A DNA stretch of 64,000 bases from Pseudomonadota bacterium (GTDB lineage: Bacteria; Pseudomonadota; Alphaproteobacteria; Sphingomonadales; Sphingomonadaceae), in the NCBI GenBank assembly GCA_021847605.1, contig JAJZQN010000005.1, forward strand, positions 79,677-143,676, in the 5' to 3' direction. Position numbers and translations under genes: made by a program. Numbering within the stretch: the first letter of the stretch is position 1; every line of letters begins with the position of its first letter. The notes under the pieces were generated by a model. It searched no databases. It was not told the origin of the DNA and saw only the letters and a program-made list of their open reading frames with translations. Shown here piece by piece: positions 17,785 through 27,517 of this stretch.

Positions 17785-19240
17785 GCCAGCTTGCTCCGTC
17801 ACGTTCGATCAGGGCAATGGCCGAAGACGGCCCCCAGTTCCCCGAAGAATAGGGCGAGGGCTTCATATTGGCCTCTTTCCACCCGTCGATGATTGAATCG
17901 ATCCATGTCCATTGCGCCTCCACCTCGTCGCGGCGCACGAACAGGGTCGCGTCCCCGGCGAGCAGGTCGAGGATCAGCCGTTCATAGGCGATGCGGCGGC
18001 GCTGCCCGGCGAAGGCGGCGGTCAGCGACACGTCCAGCGTCACCTCGTCCAGATGCACCTGCCGTTCCAGACCCGGCCTTTTGCTCATGATGGCAAGGCG
18101 GATATATTCTTCCGGCTGCAACCGGATGACGAGGGTGTTGGGTTCCAGCCCGGTGCCATGGCCGTCGCGGCCGAAAATGCTGTGGCGCACGGGTTTGAAC
18201 TGGATCACGATTTCGGACTGGCGCGCGGGCATGCGCTTGCCGGTGCGCAGATAGAAGGGGACACCCTGCCAGCGCCAATTGTCGATATAGGCTTTCAGCG
18301 CGACGAAGGTTTCGGTTCCAGACGTCTCGCCCAGTTCGTCGGCATAGCCGGTGACGATCTGACCATTGACGGCGCCCGGCGTATATTGGCCGCGGACACT
18401 GTGTGTCTTGACCGTTTCGTCGGTCATGGGGCGCAGCGAACGCAGCGCCTTCACCTTTTCATCGCGCACGGCCGTCGGGTCCATGCGGGCGGGCGGCTCC
18501 ATGGCGATGATCGACAGGATTTGCAGCATGTGATTCTGCACCATGTCGCGCAGCGCGCCCACGCCGTCATAATAGGAGACGCGCCCTTCCAGCCCGACCG
18601 TCTCGCCCACGGTGATCTGCACATGGTCGATGCCGGTCGCGTTCCACAGCGGTTCGAACATCAGGTTGCCGAAACGCAGCGCCAGCAGATTCTGGACCGT
18701 TTCCTTGCCCAGATAATGGTCGACGCGGAAAATCTGATCCTCGGCGAACAGGGCGCCGATGCCGTCATTGACTTCCTTGGATGAGGCAAGGCTCTTGCCG
18801 ATCGGCTTTTCCATCGCGATGCGCGTGGTCGGCACGATCAGGCCGGCGTCGGCCAGTCCCTGCGCGGTCGGTGCGAACAGCGACGGGGGCGTGGAAAGAT
18901 AGACGGACAGGCCGCGTTCGAGGCGCCCATCGATTCGCTGCGCCAGTGCCGCGAACTGATCGGGATTGCCGGCGTCGACCGGCTGGTAACAGATCATCGC
19001 GCGGAATCGGGCGGCGATGTCGGCGTCATAGCGGTCGGCCGGCAGGAACTGCTGCAACGCGGCGCACACCTCGTCGCGGAAGGGATCATCCTCCATCTCG
19101 GTACGGCCCGACGCGACGATCAGGAAGTCGTCGGGCAACAGGCCATCAGCCAGCAGATTATAGAGAGAGGGGAAGATCATCCGCCGGGCAAGATCGCCGG
19201 TGGCACCGAATAACAGGAACGTGGCAGACGGTTCGGTCAA
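17777..19240 (-). CDS. zwf: Glucose-6-phosphate 1-dehydrogenase
   Basis: A 487-aa NAD(P)-dependent enzyme making 6-phosphogluconolactone. It starts with the Rossmann loop [20 protein letters not shown] and has the glucose-6-phosphate site [21 protein letters not shown] (catalytic His partner region) and the [11 protein letters not shown] segment of the C-terminal domain. It is the first gene of the leftward zwf-edd-glk-eda operon, so the promoter should lie in 19241-19382. The lactonase gene pgl is encoded separately at 21771. Together they give the Entner-Doudoroff route used by sphingomonads for glucose. Confidence 0.97.
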   Translation of the reverse strand: MTEPSATFLLFGATGDLARRMIFPSLYNLLADGLLPDDFLIVASGRTEMEDDPFRDEVCAALQQFLPADRYDADIAARFRAMICYQPVDAGNPDQFAALAQRIDGRLERGLSVYLSTPPSLFAPTAQGLADAGLIVPTTRIAMEKPIGKSLASSKEVNDGIGALFAEDQIFRVDHYLGKETVQNLLALRFGNLMFEPLWNATGIDHVQITVGETVGLEGRVSYYDGVGALRDMVQNHMLQILSIIAMEPPARMDPTAVRDEKVKALRSLRPMTDETVKTHSVRGQYTPGAVNGQIVTGYADELGETSGTETFVALKAYIDNWRWQGVPFYLRTGKRMPARQSEIVIQFKPVRHSIFGRDGHGTGLEPNTLVIRLQPEEYIRLAIMSKRPGLERQVHLDEVTLDVSLTAAFAGQRRRIAYERLILDLLAGDATLFVRRDEVEAQWTWIDSIIDGWKEANMKPSPYSSGNWGPSSAIALIERDGASWHD

Positions 19241-19382
19241 AGGATGGTCCTTCTCCGTTGAATTTTATGTCTGCACGATGCGGGCTTATAGCGGGCAAGG
19301 CGCAGAGCGCAAGCAGGCTATCGGCACGGATCGCCCATCGCAACAAATGTTGCGGGCGCGATATGGTTTCGAGGGGGCGGGG

Positions 19383-19784
19383 TCAGCCGTGGCCGGCGCG
19401 ACGCCAGTTGATGATATGGGCGCTGGCGAGGAGCAGGCTGCCCGATACCGTCCATAATGCTTCGCTCAGCGCGCCATGCGCCAGCCATACGCCCGCCGCC
19501 ATCATGGCCAGTCCGGCGATGCCGGTCATCAGCGGAACGATGCCACCCCGTCGGCGCCATCCCTGCGCCAGCGCAAACAGGCTGGTCGGCAGCGCGAGCA
19601 TCAACATGCCGACATGAAAGGATTCGCCCGGATCGATCCGGCTCGCCAGCACGGGCAGGACGGCGAACAGGATCGGCAGCGCCAGACAATGGAACATGCA
19701 CAGGGTCGATGCCCCGATTGCGAATCCGTCCAGCCAGTGGCGAGGGATCAGGCGGCGACGGCGGGGACGGGGTGGGCAACTCAT
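19383..19784 (-). CDS. MerC-domain inner-membrane protein
   Basis: A 133-aa protein: an Arg/Pro-rich N-terminus (CPPRPRRRRLIPRH) and then about four hydrophobic helices. The first helix carries GASTLCMFHCLALPIL, i.e. the Cys-x2-His-Cys metal motif of the MerC/MerT-like family, followed by LPTSLFALAQGWRRRGG. MerC proteins move mercury in mer operons, but chromosomal relatives in sphingomonads occur without other mer genes, as here, and probably handle other metals. Start at 19784 was preferred because a palindromic site (19795-19809) sits directly upstream. A frame open to 19850 is unlikely to be used. Confidence 0.75.
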   Translation of the reverse strand: MSCPPRPRRRRLIPRHWLDGFAIGASTLCMFHCLALPILFAVLPVLASRIDPGESFHVGMLMLALPTSLFALAQGWRRRGGIVPLMTGIAGLAMMAAGVWLAHGALSEALWTVSGSLLLASAHIINWRRAGHG

Positions 19785-19794
19785 GCGGCGATCA

Positions 19795-19809
19795 GGATAT
19801 ATTGTATCA
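19795..19809 (-). promoter_or_regulatory. Candidate Zur-type operator before the MerC-like gene
   Basis: On the minus strand TGATACAATATATCC matches 11 of 15 positions of TGTTATAATATAACA, the Zur site described in Caulobacter. It is AT-rich in a GC-rich setting and ends 11 bases before the start codon. Zinc-dependent repression of the MerC-like gene is an inference. Confidence 0.4.
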
Positions 19810-19947
19810 TTTCGGCCCATCTGGGGTTGGGGCGTGGGTAAGTCAAGCATCGTCCCGCACGATCATGCAGGAAATCCGATTTTCAGCTGAGCGTATTTTC
19901 GGCTGGACGCGGGCAACGGATTTTGCCATTTGGCGGCTCCCCACCGT

Positions 19948-20032
19948 GCGGGTGTGGTGAAACTGGTAGACGCGCCGGACTCAAAATCCGGTTCCGCAAG
20001 GAGTGTCGGTTCGATTCCGACCACCCGCACCA
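19948..20032 (+). tRNA. tRNA-Leu (anticodon CAA)
   Basis: An 85-base type II tRNA with encoded CCA. Acceptor stem GCGGGTG pairs with CACCCGC; the anticodon stem CCGGA/TCCGG closes the loop CTCAAAA with anticodon CAA, reading UUG. A long variable arm and TTCGATTCC T-loop are present. Confidence 0.95.
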
Positions 20033-20107
20033 TTTTTATGATCGGGGTCAGGCGACAATCCGAATGACGGATGGTCGCCCTCCTGCACCGATGTTATGCT
20101 CCGCCGC

Positions 20108-20293
20108 ATGAGCGTACGCATATTCCTGCCACCGCTGTTTTTCGGGCTGTTCTTCCTGAGCATCGTCACTATTGGCGACGCCCTGTTCTGGAGCGTGCCG
20201 CACGCGCTGGAAAGATTGCCCGCCCGCTTCATCACCGTGGCGGTCCTGACGGCGCTGTGGATCGTGCATCTCTACAAGCGATCCCTGCGCTGA
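20108..20293 (+). CDS. Small membrane protein of unknown function
   Basis: A 61-aa protein with two hydrophobic helices (about IFLPPLFFGLFFLSIVTIG and FITVAVLTALWIVHLY) and a basic tail KRSLR, so probably inserted in the inner membrane with its tail in the cytoplasm. No family recognised. It ends 8 bases before the stop of the convergent aminotransferase gene. An ATG at 20096 is an alternative start. Reality rests on the coherent hydrophobic pattern only. Confidence 0.5.
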   Translation: MSVRIFLPPLFFGLFFLSIVTIGDALFWSVPHALERLPARFITVAVLTALWIVHLYKRSLR

Positions 20294-20300
20294 ACCTGCG

Positions 20301-21437
20301 TTATCGGCTGACCTGCGCCTGAAACCATGGTGTCATCCGCGCGATGGCATCTTCGATCCGATCGGTCGACACGGCGAAGCTGAAGCGGATGAAGCGGTGG
20401 CCGTCGACCGGATCGAAGTCGACGCCCGGTGCGCTCGCCACCCCGGTTTCGCGCAGCAGCCGCTGGCAGAAAGACAGGCTGTCATTGGTCAGGTGGCTGA
20501 TGTCGGCATAGATATAGAAGGCGCCATCGGGCGGCGCGATCTCGGCCAGGCCCATGGCGGGCAGCGCGTCGAGCAGCAATTGCCGGTTGCGGCGGTATGT
20601 GTCGACATGGCCGTCCAGTTCATCGGTGCAGTCGAACGCGATCAGCCCGGCACGCTGCGCCAGCACCGGCGGGGTCAGGAACAGATTGCCCATTCGCGCC
20701 CGCGCCGCGTCGATCAGGGCAGGCGGCACCACGATCCAGCCCAGCCGCCATCCGGCCATGCTGAAATATTTGGAAAAGCTGTTCACGATGACGGCATCGG
20801 GGGCGAATTCGATCATCGACCGCGCCGGTTCGCCAAAACTGAGGCCGTGATAGATTTCATCGGAGATGATGCGGATGCCCCGTTCCGCACAGACTTTCGC
20901 GATGGCCGCCAGTTCATCCGCCGGGATGATCGTGCCGGTGGGGTTCGCCGGACTGGCGAGGATCAGGCCATCGGGCGCCGGCTCCATGGCGGCCAGCGCT
21001 TCGGCGCTCATCTGATAGCGGACATCGGGGCCGCACGCGACCTCGACCGGCTCCAGATAGAGCGCCTTCAACGTGTTGCGATAGGCGACATAGCCCGGCC
21101 GTGCCGTTGCCACCCGCGCGCCCGGCGCGAACAGGCTGCTCAGCGCCAGCACCAGCCCCGGCGATGCGCCACAGGTCAGGATCACCTGTTCCGCGTCCAC
21201 CGTCTGGCCATGCCGATCGGCATAGTGGCGCGCGATCCGCTCTTTGAGCGGCATACTTTCCCAATAGCCCATCGGGTCGGTGTCGAGGATGTGATGCGCG
21301 GCGGCGATCGCTTCGGCCGGGGCGCCGGTCGATGGCTGGCCGAATTCCATATGCAGGATGGACCGGCCCATCGCCTCCAGCGCATGGGCTTCCCGGCTGA
21401 TGGCGATGGCGTGAAATTGTTCGATGTCGGCGATCAT
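20301..21437 (-). CDS. PLP-dependent class I/II aminotransferase
   Basis: A 378-aa fold-type I aminotransferase. Marks in order: GQPSTGAPAEAI near the N-terminus, LTCGASPGLVLAL (cofactor phosphate loop), ASPANPTGTII (Asn of the pyridine ring), ISDEIYHGLSFG (Asp-x-x-Tyr), VNSFSKYFSMAGWRLGW (Schiff-base Lys) and the final RFSFA substrate Arg. Relatives act on aspartate or aromatic/branched amino acids; the substrate is not resolved. Start MIADIEQFHAIA at 21437 was chosen because the 31 residues encoded upstream to 21530 (His/Gly-rich) do not resemble the family. Confidence 0.88.
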   Translation of the reverse strand: MIADIEQFHAIAISREAHALEAMGRSILHMEFGQPSTGAPAEAIAAAHHILDTDPMGYWESMPLKERIARHYADRHGQTVDAEQVILTCGASPGLVLALSSLFAPGARVATARPGYVAYRNTLKALYLEPVEVACGPDVRYQMSAEALAAMEPAPDGLILASPANPTGTIIPADELAAIAKVCAERGIRIISDEIYHGLSFGEPARSMIEFAPDAVIVNSFSKYFSMAGWRLGWIVVPPALIDAARARMGNLFLTPPVLAQRAGLIAFDCTDELDGHVDTYRRNRQLLLDALPAMGLAEIAPPDGAFYIYADISHLTNDSLSFCQRLLRETGVASAPGVDFDPVDGHRFIRFSFAVSTDRIEDAIARMTPWFQAQVSR

Positions 21438-21510
21438 GGATGCGGGGGGTAAAGCCCCGTCGCGCTCATGTCCATGGCAACCATGTCCATGGGCAGGGCG
21501 TTGACCCGCC

Positions 21511-21774
21511 ATGCCCGACACGCTGCTCACCGTCCTGCAATATTATGGCGCGGTGGCAGCGACCGTCGCTGCGCTGGTCGTGTCACTCAACCTTGGTCGC
21601 CGCATCACCGGATGGGCGTTCGTCCTGTTCGTGACCAGTTCGATCGCGCTGATCGGCTGGGGATTTCTGGACAAGGATAGCGAGGGGATCGGCTGGCAGA
21701 ATGTCGCCCTGCTGGCCATCAATGCGGTCGGTGTCTGGCGTTATCTTATCTCCGGCCATGTGGTGAGAGATTAG
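21511..21774 (+). CDS. Small membrane protein, unknown function
   Basis: An 87-aa protein with three hydrophobic helices (AATVAALVVSLNLG, WAFVLFVTSSIALIGWGF, VALLAINAVGVWRYLI). The closing NxxGVWRYL pattern resembles PnuC/CBU_0592-type small membrane proteins, but no function can be assigned. It overlaps the convergent pgl gene by four bases at the 3' end and is divergent from the aminotransferase gene. Confidence 0.65.
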   Translation: MPDTLLTVLQYYGAVAATVAALVVSLNLGRRITGWAFVLFVTSSIALIGWGFLDKDSEGIGWQNVALLAINAVGVWRYLISGHVVRD

Positions 21775-22463
21775 CTGGCGCTGATCCACACTTCGACGGG
21801 CGTTTCTTCCTGCAACAGCGCGAGCCGGATCGGCAGTTCCTCGACACGTCCACCGGCGAGCGCACGATTATAGACCGCCGTCTTACCCGCGCCGCCGATC
21901 TGGAGCAGGATATGGCGGCTCGCCAATATCGCCTTCGCCGTCAGGGTCATGCGCTGATGCGGGGCGACCGGCGGGGTGGCGGCGATCACGCGGGCATCGC
22001 TCGACAGACCCTCTTCCAGTTCTGCACCATCGGGAAAGAGCGAGGCGGTATGGCCGTCATCGCCCATGCCCAGCAACACGATGTCGAGCGGCCAGGGCAA
22101 TTCGGCGAAATCCGCTGCGCAGGCGGCCTGCCCGGCATAGGCATCAGCCGCATCATTCTTCATCGGTACGAAGCGCGCCTGCGCCGCTGCGCCCTGCAAC
22201 AACGTTTCCCGCACCAGAAGTTCGTTGCTGTCGGGGCTGTCTGGCGCGACCCAGCGTTCGTCAACCAACGTCACCACGACTTTGCTCCAGTCGAGATCGG
22301 TCTGGCTCAGCGCTTCCAGCACCGGACGGGGCGAGCGGCCGCCCGACACGGCGATGGAGGCCACGCCCCGATCCGCAATCGCGGCGGACAGGATGGCGGC
22401 GAACCGCGCGGCGATGTCGGCGGCGGCGCTGGCGCTATCGGAAAAGAGATGTTCGACGGGCAT
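21771..22463 (-). CDS. pgl: 6-phosphogluconolactonase
   Basis: A 230-aa cytoplasmic lactonase of the NagB/DevB fold. SVAVSGGRSPRPVLEAL and VVTLVDERWVAPDSPDSN give the substrate site, and LLGMGDDGHTASLFPDG holds the conserved His. It hydrolyses 6-phosphogluconolactone from Zwf to 6-phosphogluconate for Edd. Here it is the third gene of galE-ybaK-pgl rather than next to zwf. The last bases overlap a convergent small gene. Confidence 0.93.
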   Translation of the reverse strand: MPVEHLFSDSASAAADIAARFAAILSAAIADRGVASIAVSGGRSPRPVLEALSQTDLDWSKVVVTLVDERWVAPDSPDSNELLVRETLLQGAAAQARFVPMKNDAADAYAGQAACAADFAELPWPLDIVLLGMGDDGHTASLFPDGAELEEGLSSDARVIAATPPVAPHQRMTLTAKAILASRHILLQIGGAGKTAVYNRALAGGRVEELPIRLALLQEETPVEVWISAS

Positions 22464-22467
22464 GGGA

Positions 22468-22944
22468 TTATTCCGTAATGTCGGGAAGCGTGCAGATGTC
22501 CACCCATTGCGCCCCGGTCAAGTCCGCCAGCCGATCCGGCGTCACTTCGACCGATGCGGTGCGCGATCCGGCAGCGGGAAAGACGCTGGCGAAATCCTTG
22601 AGCGAGATGTCGCAATAGACGGGCAGGGGCGATGGCAGGCCGAAGGGGCAGACGCCGCCGACCGGATGGCTGGTCAACGTCTCCACCTCTTCCGCGCCCA
22701 GCATGCGGGGCTTGGCCCCCAGCGCGGCCTTTGCCTTGCCATTGGACAGGCGGGCGTCGCCCCGCGCGCAGACCAGCACGACATGATCGCCGATGCGCAG
22801 CGACAGGGTCTTGGCGATCCGCGCCGGTTCCACGCCCAGCGCGGCGGCGGCTTCCAGCACGGTCGCGGTGCTGACCCCATTGTCGATGACGGTCAGGTCG
22901 GGGGCATGGCTCGCCAGAAAGGCGCGCACCGACTCCGCGCTCAT
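22468..22944 (-). CDS. YbaK/EbsC-family aminoacyl-tRNA deacylase
   Basis: A 158-aa protein of the YbaK/ProX editing family. ARIAKTLSLRIGDHVVLVCARGDARL supplies the conserved Lys and strand, SNGKAKAALGAK the second Lys, and HPVGGVCPFGLP the Gly-rich active-site loop. Such enzymes hydrolyse mischarged Cys- or Ala-tRNA(Pro). It overlaps galE by four bases and is five bases from pgl, so it is in one transcript with both. Confidence 0.88.
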   Translation of the reverse strand: MSAESVRAFLASHAPDLTVIDNGVSTATVLEAAAALGVEPARIAKTLSLRIGDHVVLVCARGDARLSNGKAKAALGAKPRMLGAEEVETLTSHPVGGVCPFGLPSPLPVYCDISLKDFASVFPAAGSRTASVEVTPDRLADLTGAQWVDICTLPDITE

Positions 22945-23945
22945 CCGTTCTGCCGTTCGCTCAGCGATCGTTCCCAGGCCAGCGCATGGCGCACGATCAG
23001 GTCCAGATCGTCATAGCGCGGCTGCCAGGGGAAGGTGGACAGGATAGCGCGATTGTCCGAAATCAGCGCATCGGGATCACCAGCGCGGCGGCCCTCCAGC
23101 TTGCGTTCGATCTTCATGTTGGTGACGCGATCGACAGCATCCAGCACTTCCAGAACGGAAAAGCCCCGGCCATAGCCGCAGTTGAGCAGATGGCTGCGCG
23201 TCGGCTCCGCGATCAGCCCCTCCAGCGCCAGCACATGGGCGGCGGCCAGATCGCTGACATGGATATAGTCGCGCACGCCCGTACCGTCCGGCGTGTCGAA
23301 ATCGGTGCCGAATACGCCAACGCCGGCCCGCTTGCCCAGCGCGGCTTCCACCGCGACCTTGATAAGATGGGTGGCGCCCGCCGTCGACTGGCCGCTGCGT
23401 CCCTCCGGGTCGGCGCCCGCGACGTTGAAATAACGCAACGCGCAGAAATTCATCGGGTGCGCTGCGCTGACGTCGCGCAGCATATATTCGGTCATCAGCT
23501 TCGACATGCCATAGGGATTGATCGGCCGCTGTGGCGTGGTTTCCTTGACCGGGCTTTCCTCCGGTATGCCATAGGTGGCGGCGGTGGAAGAGAAGATGAA
23601 ATGCTTCACGCCCACCCGCACCGCGCTTTCGATCAGGTCGCGGGTCTTGGCGCTGTTGTTGTGATAATATTTGAGCGGATTTTCGACCGATTCCGGCACC
23701 ACCACCGACCCAGCAAAATGCATGATTGCGCCGATGCCATGATCGCGCAGCGTGGCCTCCACCAGCGGCTGGTCGGCAATGTCGCCGCGCACCAGCGGAA
23801 CCCCTTCGGGAACGGCCCAATCGAATCCGGTGACGAGATTGTCGATGACGACGACGCCATAGCCCGCATCCCTGAGCGCGAGTACCGCGTGGCTGCCGAT
23901 ATAACCCGCGCCACCTGTGACTAAGACTGTAGGCTTGTCGCTCAT
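22941..23945 (-). CDS. galE: UDP-glucose 4-epimerase
   Basis: A 334-aa extended SDR that interconverts UDP-glucose and UDP-galactose. TGGAGYIGSHAVLAL is the NAD loop; FSSTAATYGIP carries the catalytic Ser/Thr; NPYGMSKLMTE is the Tyr-x3-Lys pair; GVRDYIHVSDLAAAH and LNCGYGRGFSVLEV are typical GalE segments. It is the first gene of galE-ybaK-pgl and probably supplies sugars for surface polysaccharide or sphingolipid decoration. Confidence 0.95.
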   Translation of the reverse strand: MSDKPTVLVTGGAGYIGSHAVLALRDAGYGVVVIDNLVTGFDWAVPEGVPLVRGDIADQPLVEATLRDHGIGAIMHFAGSVVVPESVENPLKYYHNNSAKTRDLIESAVRVGVKHFIFSSTAATYGIPEESPVKETTPQRPINPYGMSKLMTEYMLRDVSAAHPMNFCALRYFNVAGADPEGRSGQSTAGATHLIKVAVEAALGKRAGVGVFGTDFDTPDGTGVRDYIHVSDLAAAHVLALEGLIAEPTRSHLLNCGYGRGFSVLEVLDAVDRVTNMKIERKLEGRRAGDPDALISDNRAILSTFPWQPRYDDLDLIVRHALAWERSLSERQNG

Positions 23946-24014
23946 GGAAATAAGGTCTTCCCCATTTGAATATGGGGAAGACCTAAACCAGAGTTGTGAC
24001 GATTTACAACCCGA

Positions 24015-26192
24015 TCATGCTGCGGCGCGAGACGGAACCGGGCGGTAGAATGTCCCACCGCTGGCCGCCATGTCCCGCAATTGCTGTGTCGGGGCGAAGC
24101 GTTTGCCATGGGCGGCCGTCAGACGATCCAGCACGGCGACGACATGAGCGATGCCGACCGTGTCCATATAGCTGAACGGACCGCCGGTGTAAGGTGCGAA
24201 GCCCCAGCCGAAAATCGCGCCGATGTCGCCATCTTCCGGTGTTTCCAGCACGCCTTCCTCGAAACAGCGGGCGCATTCGATCAACTGGCGATAGAGGAGG
24301 CGTTCCTTGACCGCCTCGACATCGGGCTGATCGTCGGCACGCGGGAACATGTCGCCCAGAACGGGCGACAGATGTTTCTTGGCGCCTTCGGGATAGTCAT
24401 ACCACCCTTTGCCATTCTTGCGGCCGAGGCGCCCGGCTTCGACCATCTTCACCATGATGTCGTCCGAACCCTGATGGACATAGGCGTCGCCCAGCTCCTT
24501 CCTGGCGGCGGTCATGATCTTGACGCCCAGTTCGATCGACACTTCGTCGCTGACGGCCAGAGGGCCGGTCGGCATGCCAAGCTGCTTGCCGGCATTTTCG
24601 ATGAGGGCCGGGTTGACGCCTTCGCCGACCAGTTCTGTACCTTCCTGCACATAGGTGCCGAAGCTGCGCGAGGTATAGAAGCCGCGGCTGTCATGGACGA
24701 CGATCGGCGTTTTCTTGATCTGCGCGACGAAATCCAGCGCCTTGGCGATGGCGGCCGGGCCGGTCTTTTCGCCCAGGATGATTTCGACCAGTGGCATTTT
24801 CTCGACCGGCGAGAAGAAATGGACGCCGATGAAATTCTCCGGCTTGCTCCATGCATTGGCCAGTTTGGTGATGGGCAGGGTGGAGGTGTTGGAGCCAAAG
24901 ATGGTGTCGGCGCCCAGCACCGCCTCGACCTGCTTCGTGACCTCTGCCTTGATGCCGACATCTTCGAACACCGCCTCAATCACGAAGTCTGCGCCGGCCA
25001 AAGCGGCATAGTCAGTCGTGGGCGTGATGCGGGCGAGGGTGGCGGCCATCTTTTCGGGCGTCATGCCCCGGCCAAGGCGCTTCTTAAGCACCTCTTCGGC
25101 ATGGGCCTTGCCCTTTTCGGCATAGGCCTGATCGCGGTCGAACAGGACGACCTCCATCCCGGCCTGCGCCGCGACGGTGGCGATGCCCGCGCCCATCATG
25201 CCCGCGCCCAGCATGGCGAGCTTCGTTGTCGGCGCCTTCGCCTCGCCCTTCGGGCGGCGGGCGCCGCGTTCGGCGGCCTGTTTGTTGACGAACAGGGTGC
25301 GGATCATGTTGCTCGCCTGCGGATCGGCGGCGACCTTGGCGAAATATTTGCTTTCGATCCGGATGGCGCGGTCCATCGGCAGGGTGATGCCTTCATAGAC
25401 CGCCGACAACATGGCGATGGGCGCGTTCATGTTGCGCTGCGTCTGCTTCAGCGTCATCGGCAGGGCGCCGGCCATGGTCTGCACAAAGGCGGGATTGAAA
25501 CCGCCGGCGCCGCCCGGCACCTTGAAGCCCTTCACGTCCCAGGGCTGCGTATTGGCGTTGGGATTGGCCTTCACCCAATCGCGGGCGGCATCGATCGCCG
25601 ACCCCTGCGGCACGACGCCATCGACGACCTTCAGCATGGCCGCTTCGGCCGGGCGGAACAGCTTGCCCTGAAGCATGTACATCAGCGACGCCTGAACGCC
25701 CATGATGCGGGGCAGGCGCTGCGACCCGCCGCCGCCGGGGAACAGGCCGATCAGGATTTCGGGCAGGCCGAGCTGCGTCTTGGCGCTGTCGCCCACGAAA
25801 CGGCGATGACAGGCCAGCGCCAGTTCGAAGCCACCGCCGACGCAGGTGCCCTCGATCGCGCAGGCAATCGGCTTGCCGCTGGTTTCAAGGCGGCGGAACA
25901 ACTGGTTCAGCAGGAACACCTTGTCGAAAATATCGGCCGGGGCGGGGCGGCTGCCATCGGTGCTGGCCAGCATCGACCCGAAATATTTCAGGTCCATCCC
26001 GGCCATGAAGCCGCTATCCTTGCCCGACGCGATGACCGCGCCCTTGATGCCGTCTTCCGATGCGATGCGCGTGATTGCGGCATCCAGATCGGAGAGGAAA
26101 TCGGGGCCGATGACGTTCATCGACTGTTCGGGGACGTCGATGGTCAGGGTGGCGATGCCGTCTGCGTCGATGTCGAAGTTGATGGTTTTCAT
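24015..26192 (-). CDS. Fatty-acid oxidation multifunctional protein (enoyl-CoA hydratase / 3-hydroxyacyl-CoA dehydrogenase)
   Basis: A 725-aa FadB/FadJ-type fusion. The N-terminal crotonase domain (1-190) has oxyanion-hole and acid/base motifs AIEGTCVGGGFELALACHR and GLPEILIGLFPGGGGSQRLP. The NAD domain begins MLGAGMMGAGIATVAAQAG (about 325); VIEAVFEDVGIK, FIGVHFFSPVEKMPLVE (catalytic His) and GFYTSRSFG follow. It catalyses the hydration and dehydrogenation steps of beta-oxidation. The start MKTINFDID at 26192 has a GAGAGG-like RBS. The thiolase gene lies upstream on the same strand, with an inverted repeat between them. Symbol not assigned because FadB and FadJ cannot be separated here. Confidence 0.93.
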   Translation of the reverse strand: MKTINFDIDADGIATLTIDVPEQSMNVIGPDFLSDLDAAITRIASEDGIKGAVIASGKDSGFMAGMDLKYFGSMLASTDGSRPAPADIFDKVFLLNQLFRRLETSGKPIACAIEGTCVGGGFELALACHRRFVGDSAKTQLGLPEILIGLFPGGGGSQRLPRIMGVQASLMYMLQGKLFRPAEAAMLKVVDGVVPQGSAIDAARDWVKANPNANTQPWDVKGFKVPGGAGGFNPAFVQTMAGALPMTLKQTQRNMNAPIAMLSAVYEGITLPMDRAIRIESKYFAKVAADPQASNMIRTLFVNKQAAERGARRPKGEAKAPTTKLAMLGAGMMGAGIATVAAQAGMEVVLFDRDQAYAEKGKAHAEEVLKKRLGRGMTPEKMAATLARITPTTDYAALAGADFVIEAVFEDVGIKAEVTKQVEAVLGADTIFGSNTSTLPITKLANAWSKPENFIGVHFFSPVEKMPLVEIILGEKTGPAAIAKALDFVAQIKKTPIVVHDSRGFYTSRSFGTYVQEGTELVGEGVNPALIENAGKQLGMPTGPLAVSDEVSIELGVKIMTAARKELGDAYVHQGSDDIMVKMVEAGRLGRKNGKGWYDYPEGAKKHLSPVLGDMFPRADDQPDVEAVKERLLYRQLIECARCFEEGVLETPEDGDIGAIFGWGFAPYTGGPFSYMDTVGIAHVVAVLDRLTAAHGKRFAPTQQLRDMAASGGTFYRPVPSRAAA

Positions 26193-26212
26193 GATGAAGC
26201 TACCTCTCAATC

Positions 26213-26292
26213 CCGTTCGCCCTGAGCTTGTCGAAGGGCCGCACTTTTCTTTTTGAAGAAGAACAGGGCTTCGACAGGCTCAGCCCGAACGG
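26213..26292. repeat. Dispersed inverted repeat, family A
   Basis: Arms CCGTTCGCCCTGAGCTTGTC and the inverse ending CAGCCCGAACGG enclose an A/T-rich centre (TTTTCTTTTTGAAGAAGAA). Same family as 5565-5643. It lies between the thiolase and FadB/J-like genes, within their presumed transcript. Confidence 0.85.
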
Positions 26293-26308
26293 TATTCTGT
26301 CTTATGGT

Positions 26309-27517
26309 TTAGATGCGCTCGATGATGATGCCGGTGCCCATGCCCGCGCCCACGCACAGGTTGATGAGCGCGGTGCCTTTGCCCGACCGTTCCAGTTCGT
26401 CGAGCGCGGTACCCAGCACCATGGCGCCGGTCGCGCCCAGCGGATGGCCCATGGCGATCGCGCCGCCATTGACGTTGATCTTGCTATGGTCGAGGTTCAT
26501 CGCCTGCATGTAGCGCAGCACGACCGAGGCAAAGGCTTCGTTGAGTTCCCACAGGTCGATGTCGGCGGTGGTCATGCCGGCCCGCGACAGCAGCTTGCCC
26601 GCGACAAATTCGGGGCCGGTCAGCATGATCAGCGGTTCGGAGCCGATGGAGGCCATGGCGCGGATTTTCGCGCGCGGCTTGATACCATATTTCTCGCCCA
26701 TATCCTTGTTGCCGACCAGCACGGCGGCGGCGCCGTCGACGATGCCGCTGCTGTTGCCGGCGTGGTGGATGTGGTTGACCTTTTCCAGTTCGGGATAGCG
26801 CAGCAGGGCGACCGTATCGAAGCCCGGCATGTCCTCACCCAATGCGGTAAAGCTGGCTTTCAGCGCACCCAGCGACTGCATCGTCGCGTCGGGACGCATA
26901 TGTTCGTCATGGTCGAGCGCGACCTGACCGATCACATCCTTCACCGGAATGATCGACTTTTTGAACCGGCCCTCGTCCCATGCCTGCTTGGCGCGCTTCT
27001 GGCTTTCGACGGCATAGGCGTCGGCGTCGTCGCGGCTGATGCCGAATTTGGTGGCGATGACGTCCGCGCCGATGCCCTGTGGCGCGAAATAGTTTTTGTA
27101 CGCGACGGCCGGGTCCATCGCCCATGCGCCGCCGTCCGATGCCATCGGCACGCGGCTCATCGATTCGACGCCGCCGCCGATCGCGAACATGGCCTCACCC
27201 GAATAGACTTTTGCTGCGGCCATGTTGACGGCCTCCAGCCCTGATGCGCAGAAACGGTTGATCTGCACGCCCGGCACGGTCTGCGCATAGTCGGCGTTCA
27301 GCACGGCGACGCGGGCAATGTCCGCGCCCTGTTCGCCCACGGGGCTGACGCAGCCAAGGATCACGTCATCGACATCGGCGGTGTCGATCTGGCTGCGATC
27401 GCGCACCGCTTCCAACACCTGCGTCGCAAGCTGGATCGGAGTGATTTCGTGCAGCGACCCGTCGGCCTTGCCCCGGCCACGGGGCGTCCTGACGGCGTCG
27501 TAAATATAGGCTTCCAT
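26309..27517 (-). CDS. Acetyl-CoA C-acyltransferase (thiolase, FadA/FadI-like)
   Basis: A 402-aa thiolase performing the last step of beta-oxidation. [15 protein letters not shown] carries the nucleophilic Cys (about 91); [18 protein letters not shown] the His; and [15 protein letters not shown] the second Cys. The start at 27517 ([12 protein letters not shown]) was preferred over 27523 because GGAGAGG is well spaced from it. It is the upstream partner of the FadB/J-like gene 117 bases away, giving the alpha and beta subunits of a trifunctional complex. Confidence 0.94.
   Translation of the reverse strand: MEAYIYDAVRTPRGRGKADGSLHEITPIQLATQVLEAVRDRSQIDTADVDDVILGCVSPVGEQGADIARVAVLNADYAQTVPGVQINRFCASGLEAVNMAAAKVYSGEAMFAIGGGVESMSRVPMASDGGAWAMDPAVAYKNYFAPQGIGADVIATKFGISRDDADAYAVESQKRAKQAWDEGRFKKSIIPVKDVIGQVALDHDEHMRPDATMQSLGALKASFTALGEDMPGFDTVALLRYPELEKVNHIHHAGNSSGIVDGAAAVLVGNKDMGEKYGIKPRAKIRAMASIGSEPLIMLTGPEFVAGKLLSRAGMTTADIDLWELNEAFASVVLRYMQAMNLDHSKINVNGGAIAMGHPLGATGAMVLGTALDELERSGKGTALINLCVGAGMGTGIIIERI

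Noticed and set aside
19383..19784. Mercury-resistance operon suggested by MerC.
   Set aside because: No merR, merT, merP or merA nearby; the candidate operator resembles Zur rather than MerR sites.
24081..26225. A 714-codon open frame antisense to the FadB/J-like gene.
   Set aside because: Same reason: shadow of a high-GC coding gene, no motifs and no RBS.
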